Assembly: GCA_040080145.1 (NCBI GenBank)
Contig: JBEBJA010000087.1
Coordinates: forward strand, 1-20,908
Source: JANXVY01 sp040080145
GTDB lineage: Bacteria; Pseudomonadota; Alphaproteobacteria; Rhizobiales; Hyphomicrobiaceae
DNA: 20,908 nucleotides
Direction of reading: 5' to 3'
The first letter of the stretch is position 1. Each line of letters starts with the position of its first letter. This document shows positions 1 to 7,565 of the stretch, in pieces. Below the pieces are notes generated by a model. The model was given only the letters and a program-made list of their open reading frames with translations, had not been told where the DNA came from and did no database searches. The position numbers and the translations under genes are program-made.

Positions 1-100
1 CGCCCTCGACCAGCGGGCGGACATGCCCGGCGTCGCCGTTGACTTGACGCAGCGCGAGCGCGCGGCAAAAAGCAGGCTCCGGGAACACGATCGAAGTTAG
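1..100 (+). other. Possible 3' end of an unidentified reading frame
   Basis: One plus-strand frame is open from the left edge to a TAG at 98-100 and would encode about 32 residues ending in ...RLREHDRS. The other two plus frames stop within the first 50 bases. The peptide is charged but matches no family I recognise, and the opposite strand is also open here. It could be the tail of a gene cut by the window edge or chance openness in GC-rich DNA. Confidence 0.15.
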
Positions 101-850
101 AGATGGCGGTTTGCAATGTTTTCCTGACGAATACGACAGCCGGATGCGTTCGTCGTGCTCGCCAAGCCCCTGATTGGGATCGATATTTTTCCGACCATAC
201 GGCGGCAGCGTATTCAGCGCGAATACGGCCAAGCGTCGCAAAACATCTCGTTTAATCAACGTCTTGCCCGCGTTCAAAGCCGCAGGCGTCTGCACCAGAG
301 GTGCATAGGGTGTGAAGACTTCGCTTGCCTTCACTTCCTACAGAAAAAGCCGTCCGCCGCTTGGACCCGGGCTGCCCATCTGGGCACGGGCCGGGTCCAT
401 CTTTTGGTTCGGCCGGGAGCATCATTTCATTCTCTAATCGCTGCAACGAATGCAAGTGCTTTTTTGCTGGCTGTACTTCACTTTTCTGCCTGCTCTTTCT
501 TGCCTGGGTCATTTCTTTGGTTCAACCGCGCCGCAGGCTTTCTTCCGCCCCAACCACAAGATCAGGACGCCGACGCGCGCAGGGGGTGTCAAGGTCGGCC
601 GACACGCATACCACGACACTTGCTCGGTGTTTCCAGGCCGCGCCTTGACGCCACCGAGCACGGTGGCACGATCAAGTATCCTGGGCCTGATGAATGCTCT
701 TTTGGGGCGTCCTCCTTTGCCTCGATCGAGATGCACGGCGATGTGCTTGTCGCAGCCAGGTCCATCATTCTCTTCGCGGTCCAGTTTTTGGCCCGCCGCA
801 CCATGGCCTTGCGGGTTTCGACGCCACCACGTCCCAGACGTGATCAACTT
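101..850. other. Gene-poor stretch left of the broken PIN toxin, no gene recognised
   Basis: Several overlapping frames are open on both strands, none with a recognisable domain, a good ribosome binding site or protein-like composition. They are rich in Arg, Pro, Ser and Cys, as expected for non-coding GC-rich DNA. The stretch abuts the point (about 850) where the PIN toxin loses homology, so it may be foreign DNA joined there by insertion or deletion. I could not identify transposon ends. A database search for repeats of this segment would decide whether it is a mobile or repetitive element. Confidence 0.3.
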
Positions 851-970
851 GCGTGTCGCTGTCGTCGTGAATAGTTCGCGTGCGTCCTGCGCGAGAAACC
901 ATTGATGCACCAACGCGTAAGGCGCGGGTTTCATCTCTTCTGAAAGCACATTGGTGTCGAGCACGATCAT
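851..970 (-). pseudogene. Truncated FitB/VapC-like PIN-domain toxin
   Basis: The first 39 residues follow the start of FitB/VapC PIN ribonucleases: MIVLDTNVLSEE with the first metal-binding Asp (D5), then a Trp-containing helix (VHQWFLAQDARELFTTTAT) ending where the next core helix should begin. After that the reading frame stays open to 509 but turns into Arg/Gly/Pro-rich sequence unlike any PIN domain, and no other frame picks up the missing acidic residues. A functional PIN domain needs about 130 residues and three or four acidic positions, so this copy should be inactive. The start lies 5 bp after the antitoxin stop, the normal antitoxin-toxin order. Confidence 0.65.
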
Positions 971-975
971 CGGCC

Positions 976-1227
976 CTACTCGAACTTCGGCGGCTCACGC
1001 ACGGGTTGACGTGGCACGAGTTCCAATTCGATGCCACCGATCGGCTCGACAATGGCCCGGATGGCGTCGGCTAAGTTTCCAGGCACCCGCTCGGGCAATT
1101 CGCCGCCAAGCGCGGTGCTCAGAATGTCCTTGGCCTCTGCCTCCATGGAGCGACCGTGCGCCGCCGCGCGCACCGACAAGCGCTGCGCCAGCGCTTCGTC
1201 GATGTTTTCGATTGTGACACTCGCCAT
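976..1227 (-). CDS. FitA/VapB-like ribbon-helix-helix antitoxin
   Basis: This 83-residue protein begins MASVTIENIDEALAQRL and continues RAAAHGRSMEAEAKDILSTAL, the pattern of FitA-type antitoxins. An N-terminal beta strand plus two helices form a ribbon-helix-helix DNA-binding dimer, and the C-terminal part wraps the PIN toxin. Such proteins neutralise the toxin and repress their own operon. The downstream partner is broken, so this is an orphaned antitoxin. I chose the Met at 1227 because the conserved ribbon strand starts there; a frame extension to 1278 adds 17 residues not typical of the family. Intact antitoxin beside a dead toxin is a common decay state, as antitoxin loss first would be lethal. 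Confidence 0.75.
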   Translation of the reverse strand: MASVTIENIDEALAQRLSVRAAAHGRSMEAEAKDILSTALGGELPERVPGNLADAIRAIVEPIGGIELELVPRQPVREPPKFE

Positions 1228-1787
1228 GCCGCAGCCTCCTATGGTCCCCAACGTAAGTATCGTCGGTACTTGGAGCAACAGTCACGCCACGGCATTGCGC
1301 GACGGCCAACATGACCGCACTGGCTCAAACAGCCGACGCCGCCCGGCCGACGCTGCAGGCGGCCCGTTCTTCGACAAGATCCTCGGCTTTCGGGGCAAAC
1401 CGGCCACGAAGAACTGTGGTCACGACGCCATGGGCCAATCGCGTCGACCGAGCCCTCAATCGCTTTGGGGTTGTCGTTTGTCGGCTCATCGATAGAAATG
1501 CTGACAGGCCAGGACGCTTCAGGATGAGCTAAATTGGCCCGTACCTGACCCCGGCATATGCGGACTGTGTGACGTCGCTCGCGACACCGAGCAGAGTAAG
1601 CCGTAGTAGTAGCTTTGACAGATTAGCTCGCATTACAGCCACGACGACCGTCCGTTGCTCCTTCAGATGATGTCAATAGCATATATCCGTGCTGTCACTA
1701 ATCGTCGGCGCCGGTCAGCAAGTTCATCAGGCCCGTATCACTGAGCGAGGTTGGCAGGGGGGCTAAGCAGGCAGTCCGGTGAAGCCA
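1228..1787. other. Intergenic stretch, no gene recognised
   Basis: No frame here has a recognisable domain or a convincing ribosome binding site. Part of it (about 1540-1740) is less GC-rich than its surroundings and holds stop codons in many frames. It contains the upstream region of the antitoxin gene, where its self-regulated promoter would be expected, and the region after the giant gene's stop codon, where I see no clear hairpin plus T-run terminator. Confidence 0.4.
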
Positions 1788-4700
1788 TCAACGTTTTGCT
1801 GGCGCTCCGCTTGGGGCCGCCGCTTTTGGCGCGGTGATCCCGCGCGTTGCAGGCGGAGCAGACTGGGCCGCCGGCTCGTTCGCGACGGGAAGCGGCGCGA
1901 TCCCCATGGCTTCCAGGCCGCGCTCGAACAGCCGCGCCTCTGCCTCCCGGCGTTGCACGAGCCCCCGTGCATCGGGAAAAAGTCGCTTCATCGCTCGTAT
2001 CTCGGCAGGGATTTTCTCGAACGCCCGCGCCGTCATATGCTGGTCGATGTTGCGCATCTCGACGCGGCCGTCGCCCATGAGTGACGACCCGCGATTGGAA
2101 AGCAGCGAGACCAGCGCGCCGAAGGCGTGCCCGTTGAGTTCGGCGGCATTGGGGAATGTCGTCAGCACCAGCCGGCTAAATCGCGGCAGTGTCGAGCGCG
2201 TAAAGACCGCAAGTGCCGCGTCCCACGGTACCGATATATCGCGGAATTGAGCGAGAGCGGTTCCGGCTGCTTCACCGAATAGTCCGCTTGCCGCCGTCAG
2301 TGCTTCGATCTGGCCGGCGGGAAGCACTCCCTGCCAATCGCGCCGGATTTCTTCGGCGGAATAATAGCCAAGGTCATAGTTGATGCCGATTGTGATGCCG
2401 GTGGCTCCTCCCGGCCAGACCGCACGGAAATACTTCTTTTCGTAGACGTCGCGGCTCACCACCTCGAAAGTGACCACCATCTGCTTCGCTTCCTCCGACA
2501 CCAGCGCGGCGACCTGCTCGTCGGTGAGCCCCGGCGCTTGAGGTGCGGCGGCTTGCGACGGCGGATCGTTTGGCTTCGCAGCCTGCGGAACGGGTGCCGC
2601 CGGATCAACAGGCGGCACGGGCAGCGGTTTGGCGGGCACCCAGGCAGTAAGCCGCGCCGATGCGGCATTCGCCCAGCCTGCAATCATAGCGTCCGCCCGC
2701 GCAACCACCGGCGCGACATGACGCTGGTAAGTGGGTGTCGGATCGATCCGCGACAGCACAGCGGCGGCGTCGAGATCCGTCACCCGCACCGCGCCGCGCA
2801 TGTCGCCGGTGACGAGCCGTCTGCCGTCCGGCGTGACGGCGGCATGCGTGATGGGCGCATCGTGCCCGCGCACGGTGGCGGTGTTGGTCCAGTCCGTCGT
2901 ATGGCGGGCAGTCCACGCCTTCGCCACGCCGTCGTCGCCGATGGTAATAATTGGCGGAAAAGAACTTGTCTGGGCGTCTATGATCTCGCCCGCGAGGAAG
3001 GCCCTATTGATCGCCGCGCCATGATCCAGTTCGGCGATCTGGCGGAATTCATTGGGGCCCTTGTCGTTAACGGGCACCAAGGACTTCGGCTTTTGGGCCC
3101 AAAGCTGCGCCTTGCCGCCCCAACCCGCCGTTAGCAGCACGGAGCCGTCGCCGAGGAACGCCACCGACGAGCACGGCCCCCCGCAGGCCGGGCGGGTGAC
3201 GGGAATGACGAGCGCCTTGTCGAAATCGGCGATGACAACGCTCTGGCTATCGGGCGCGAAATCGGCGGCGATGATCTTTTCACCGGCCTGGTGTTCCGCG
3301 AGTTGAGCACCCGTTGTCGCGTCCCACAGCCGCGCGGTGCGATCGCCCGACGCGGTCAGGATCATGCGCCCGTCTGGGCTGAATCGGGCCGAACTGACCT
3401 CTCGTGGTCCAGCGAGCGACAGCAGCATGGCACCCGTCCGGGCATCCCAGACGCGCGCTGTGTTGTCGTTCGACGCGGTCACGATGCGTGTTCCGTCCGC
3501 ACTGACCGAGACACCGGCAACCGAGTTGTCGTGGCGTAAGAGGGCGATGTCCTTGCCCGTTCCAACCTCCCAGATGCGGGCGTCGAGAGAGGCGGTCACG
3601 AGGGTCTTGCCGTCCGGGCTGAAAACGGCGGTATGCACAGCCTCCTTGTGGCCAGCGAGACGGGCGCGCTCCTGGCCGGTGGCGGCGTCCCAAATGCGCA
3701 CGCTTGCATCGGCGGACGCCGTTGCGATCAAGGTCCCGTCCGGACTGAATGCCGCCGATAGAACCCAATCCCCGTGCCCCTTGAGCAGAGTCAACGGCTT
3801 GCCGGTGGCCACATCCCAGACGCGGGCGCTGTTGTCGCGAGAGGCGGTGACAATTCTACGGCCGTCTGGGCTGAATGCGGCTTTGGTGACGGCGGCAGTA
3901 TGGCCCTCGAGCACCGCAAGCTGTCTGCAATCGGCAGCATCCAAGATGCGCGCGGTTTGGTCCTCGGAAGCGGTGACGATGCGCCTCCCGTCCGGACTAA
4001 AGGATGCGGTCCACACGATACCCGCGTGAGGCGCTGCCGAACATAAGGGAAGGCCGGTCTTCGCGTCCCAGACCCACGCGGAGCCGTCGCTCGACGCGGT
4101 GACGAGCCGGGTACCGTCCGGGCTGTATTGGACGGCCTGGATTTTTTTGGTGCTTCCATTGAAGATGAGCGCCGAACCAGCGTTGAAGGCGGGCGGCGGA
4201 TCGAGGCGGATGGGCCACCAGTAAGGGGCAGTCGTCGCTGTTATCGGTGCCCTCCATAGAACGACGCTTCCATCACTTGCCGCAGTAGCGCCATGTTCCG
4301 CGTCTGTGCTTAGCGCAACCGCGCGAACCGATCCTGCGTGAACATTATTTAATTGAGGTAGCTCTTCAACATCCGAAGAAACAGTGCCGTCTGCGTGCCC
4401 AACCAAAAAACGGCTGTCTCCACTCCGGTCTTTCTCTGAAAACCTTCCAATTGAGTTTCTGACCAGACGACCAGTTTCAGGCTGCTTAAAGGTTGAAAAC
4501 TGTACGCTTCGGCTGTGAAATAGCTCCTTTGCTATCGATTGACCCAAGCCACCTTCGAGTTCCTTTGATATGCCCGTCTCGAAGTTCAAGCTGAAGACTT
4601 GTACTGTTTCTGCATCTTCCGCGAACAGCGAAACAATAACTGCATCTTTATTGCACGTGACGGCATGTATATGCCGATCCGCTGTGAGGTGATGCTCCCA

Positions 4701-7565
4701 CCGCATCTTCCCCGTCTCCAGCTCCCACAGGCGCACCGTGTTGCTGGCATCCAGCACGGCGGCGAGTTTGCCGTCGGGCGAAAGCGCAAGGTCGCGGATC
4801 GCGGTCGCGTGGGCGTGCGGCGGGGCGAGCAGATGGCCTGCGGCCGCGCGGGCCTGCTCGAGCGGACCGTTGGACTTCGCACCGGGGTCGAGGAACCCGC
4901 CAATACGCGAAGCCGCAGGCATCGGCGGGGTCAGCGCCACGCTCATCCGCGAGATCCACAGATGAGCACCGGCAGCGATGACGATAGGAAGGAGCGCAAG
5001 CGCCGCCGCCATCGCGCGCAACCTGCCCGCATGGCGTCCGGCGACCGCCCGGCGCGACGCCGCGAGAAACGGCGCGACCTCCTCCGCCATCGACGGCGCA
5101 AGCGGCTCGGCGGCAAGCTGGGCCTCGATGGCCTTGAGCCGCCGCGCAGACAGCAACGCCGATGCAGGCCTCCCGTTTGCTGCCCACGCCCGCGCCGCCA
5201 ACACGGGCACCAGCCCGCGCGTGATGGCATCCAGGATCGAATGAATCCAAATGCCTTCGCTGGCGTTGTTCGTGCCCGGCTTGCCATTCAGGTTGGGGCG
5301 GCCGACAAAGGCATTTTCGCGGTGCAGACCAAGGACGGTCCAACTCTCGATCTCGATCACCGGGCAGCCTGTCTGCGTTGCGGCGACCCTCGTCTGGTAG
5401 TGCAGGAACTCAGGCCCCGGTGTGGTGCCGCGCGGGCCTTTGTCGAACAGGATGGTTTTTAGATTATCCGGACCAGCCGTGCTCAAGCTCAACGAACCGT
5501 CGGTCGCATGGCCGATGAGCGCGAGCTGTGTGCTGCCGGGAACGAGCAGCCGGTCGCGCGGTGCAAGGACGAGAGGCGCACTGCCCGGCGTTGGGCGGTC
5601 CAGTTCGATCAGCACGGCGTCGAGCGCATCGGGGGGCGATTGCCAGACCACGCGCGCGCAGCGGTATTCGCCAGACGCGCCGCTCTCAGGTTGCGGCTCG
5701 ATCGCAATCCGCACGTCCGCAGGCCGCAACGCACCCGCCTTCGATGGCCCTGCCCCGCCATCCCAGACGACGTGGCCATTCGTGAGAAGATAGGAACGGT
5801 TAGGGTCGAGGGCAGGGCTCACATCCGCCGCGCTGACAAGGAACCCCGTGCCACGAGCCTGACCCGAAGCATCTTTGATGGCAGCAACGGCAGTGGCTAG
5901 TGAGACGACTTTCTTGAGCGTGTTGAAGGGGACGAATTTGCCGTCAGCCGTAGTAGACGACGCTTCTGGCGGGCTCGTGCTCGCTTGAGCGGGTGGGGAG
6001 ACAACACGCCGGCCCAACTTGGCCTCGACGGCGGCGATGAGTTTCATCCAGTGCGGATCGTCCACCGCGCCGTTCCACAGCGCCAAGTCATGCTTTAGGC
6101 TGGTGCCGCTGCCGAGCGGCAACGCGCTGCCGTCCAGCGGCTCCAGCATCGCCTCCACGAGTTTGCCTTGAACGCGCGCAAACGCCACTTCTTCAATGAC
6201 GTGCTGGGACTTTACCGCGTTCGCGCTCCACAGCGCGATGACGCATCGGGCTTGACTGAGATTGGTGAGAATCCAGCGGTTCCAGTCCTCGTCGGCCGGG
6301 ACCTCGCCATCCGCGAAAACCTCCAGGCCAAGTTGCGTGAGCGTGTTGCGGACAGCGCGAACCCTTTCGCGGTCCTTGCTCGAATAGGCCAGAAAGACAT
6401 CGAGATGCCGGGGACGCTCCGGCTCGGCGCTTTTAGTGCTGCCAGAGCCATCGCGTGCCGTCAGCTTCCTGATCGCATCCGCGAGTTCGCGGGGATCGGC
6501 GAGCACGCGCTCGATGGGAAGCGCCTGAATTTCGATGAAAGGACGCGGCAAACCGGCGGGGCTGAAACGGCTCGCCAATACGGATAGCAATTTGCGGTTT
6601 TCGAATCCGAAGCGGGCCTCGCTTTGGACCCACCGTGATGCGATTGCGTTTTCGGACCAAAGCACCACGATGGCGTCGGCTGCCTGGCGCCACTCTTCAA
6701 GTTTTTCATCCCATGGATCGCCGATTTGGAGGCGGCGGTCCCAATAGACGTCGATACCGTCGCCATCAAGTCGACGCGCCAAAGTTTCCGCCTCGGCTTT
6801 GTCTTTGCGTGAGTAGCTGAGAAACGCTTTCGGCTTGCGCTGCTCCAATGGATCGGCGGTATTTACCTCACCACGATCAACACGACGGGCATATTCGGTC
6901 AGGCCACCAACCGCTAGAATTTGCGCCTGCTCGACCCAGTTCTCCTCCCTGATCCGATCCGGTCCATCAAAGCGGAGCGCCGCCGAGAAATGCCGAATGT
7001 CTTTTTCGGTCCATCCGGCAATCTGTTCGTAGCGCGCGACACCGAGCTCGTTCAGCCGCTTTTCGATCAGCACGCCGATGCGGCTAATGCGTTTGAGATT
7101 GTCGGGCAGAAAACTTGACTGACCGCCTGCAATTGATTCCCGTAGACTTCGCGCCAGCTCGTTCACGAACGCCGTTGATACCGTCCCGTCGCTCGACAAT
7201 GGCAGTGCCGGATAGGTCAGCAGGACATTATCGAACGGATTCCACTCCGCGATCCGAGTACCGTTCACCTGAACGATAACGAGAGGTTTGTTCGCATTAA
7301 TTGCAAATCGCACGTCACCAACAACGAATCCGTCGGCGCGCGCGGCCTCCGTCGCGATCAACAGGACGATATCGGTGGCTGCGAATTGCACATCATGATC
7401 TTCCGCAACCGAGCCCCCCGAACTCAAAGTATCGGGCTTGATGAGATCGATGTCATCGGCAAGCGCGTCACGCAAACGTTCGGCGAGCGCTTTGTCCTTG
7501 CCAGAGTAGCAGAAAAACACGCGCGGCTTATGTTGCGGCGAGCCTGCCGATTCCAACTTCGCCAT
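1788..7565 (-). CDS. Giant TIR-TIR-TIR / trypsin-like / TM / WD40 / lysozyme-like protein
   Basis: The 1925-residue protein reads: TIR at 13-125; a helix-hairpin-helix-like segment at 158-217 (SRIGVLIEKRLNELGV); TIR at 244-370; TIR at 387-515; trypsin-like peptidase at 550-755 with H598 (TNGHVV) and D649 but TGCP where GSSGSP is usual; one membrane helix near 846-870 preceded by RRAVAGRHAGRLR; about 14 WD40 blades at 912-1610; a Pro/Ala linker; and a lysozyme-like domain at 1685-1880 (E1701, TIGINYDLGYY, SLLSNRG) resembling pesticin-type muramidases. TIR2 and TIR3 keep the NADase-position Glu (E316, E459); TIR1 has D84. Basic residues before the helix predict TIR and peptidase in the cytoplasm, WD40 and lysozyme in the periplasm. 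The ATG shares one base with the upstream stop (TGATG) and has GGGAGG in front; a GTG one codon earlier is the alternative. It ends the MoxR/vWA/TIR operon. Lethal effector function is inferred. Confidence 0.88.
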   Translation of the reverse strand: MAKLESAGSPQHKPRVFFCYSGKDKALAERLRDALADDIDLIKPDTLSSGGSVAEDHDVQFAATDIVLLIATEAARADGFVVGDVRFAINANKPLVIVQVNGTRIAEWNPFDNVLLTYPALPLSSDGTVSTAFVNELARSLRESIAGGQSSFLPDNLKRISRIGVLIEKRLNELGVARYEQIAGWTEKDIRHFSAALRFDGPDRIREENWVEQAQILAVGGLTEYARRVDRGEVNTADPLEQRKPKAFLSYSRKDKAEAETLARRLDGDGIDVYWDRRLQIGDPWDEKLEEWRQAADAIVVLWSENAIASRWVQSEARFGFENRKLLSVLASRFSPAGLPRPFIEIQALPIERVLADPRELADAIRKLTARDGSGSTKSAEPERPRHLDVFLAYSSKDRERVRAVRNTLTQLGLEVFADGEVPADEDWNRWILTNLSQARCVIALWSANAVKSQHVIEEVAFARVQGKLVEAMLEPLDGSALPLGSGTSLKHDLALWNGAVDDPHWMKLIAAVEAKLGRRVVSPPAQASTSPPEASSTTADGKFVPFNTLKKVVSLATAVAAIKDASGQARGTGFLVSAADVSPALDPNRSYLLTNGHVVWDGGAGPSKAGALRPADVRIAIEPQPESGASGEYRCARVVWQSPPDALDAVLIELDRPTPGSAPLVLAPRDRLLVPGSTQLALIGHATDGSLSLSTAGPDNLKTILFDKGPRGTTPGPEFLHYQTRVAATQTGCPVIEIESWTVLGLHRENAFVGRPNLNGKPGTNNASEGIWIHSILDAITRGLVPVLAARAWAANGRPASALLSARRLKAIEAQLAAEPLAPSMAEEVAPFLAASRRAVAGRHAGRLRAMAAALALLPIVIAAGAHLWISRMSVALTPPMPAASRIGGFLDPGAKSNGPLEQARAAAGHLLAPPHAHATAIRDLALSPDGKLAAVLDASNTVRLWELETGKMRWEHHLTADRHIHAVTCNKDAVIVSLFAEDAETVQVFSLNFETGISKELEGGLGQSIAKELFHSRSVQFSTFKQPETGRLVRNSIGRFSEKDRSGDSRFLVGHADGTVSSDVEELPQLNNVHAGSVRAVALSTDAEHGATAASDGSVVLWRAPITATTAPYWWPIRLDPPPAFNAGSALIFNGSTKKIQAVQYSPDGTRLVTASSDGSAWVWDAKTGLPLCSAAPHAGIVWTASFSPDGRRIVTASEDQTARILDAADCRQLAVLEGHTAAVTKAAFSPDGRRIVTASRDNSARVWDVATGKPLTLLKGHGDWVLSAAFSPDGTLIATASADASVRIWDAATGQERARLAGHKEAVHTAVFSPDGKTLVTASLDARIWEVGTGKDIALLRHDNSVAGVSVSADGTRIVTASNDNTARVWDARTGAMLLSLAGPREVSSARFSPDGRMILTASGDRTARLWDATTGAQLAEHQAGEKIIAADFAPDSQSVVIADFDKALVIPVTRPACGGPCSSVAFLGDGSVLLTAGWGGKAQLWAQKPKSLVPVNDKGPNEFRQIAELDHGAAINRAFLAGEIIDAQTSSFPPIITIGDDGVAKAWTARHTTDWTNTATVRGHDAPITHAAVTPDGRRLVTGDMRGAVRVTDLDAAAVLSRIDPTPTYQRHVAPVVARADAMIAGWANAASARLTAWVPAKPLPVPPVDPAAPVPQAAKPNDPPSQAAAPQAPGLTDEQVAALVSEEAKQMVVTFEVVSRDVYEKKYFRAVWPGGATGITIGINYDLGYYSAEEIRRDWQGVLPAGQIEALTAASGLFGEAAGTALAQFRDISVPWDAALAVFTRSTLPRFSRLVLTTFPNAAELNGHAFGALVSLLSNRGSSLMGDGRVEMRNIDQHMTARAFEKIPAEIRAMKRLFPDARGLVQRREAEARLFERGLEAMGIAPLPVANEPAAQSAPPATRGITAPKAAAPSGAPAKR

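Noticed and set aside
155..905. Overlapping plus-strand reading frames of 107-239 residues
   Set aside because: They overlap each other in different frames, run antisense to the toxin, lack domains and ribosome sites, and have Arg/Pro/Ser-rich chance composition.
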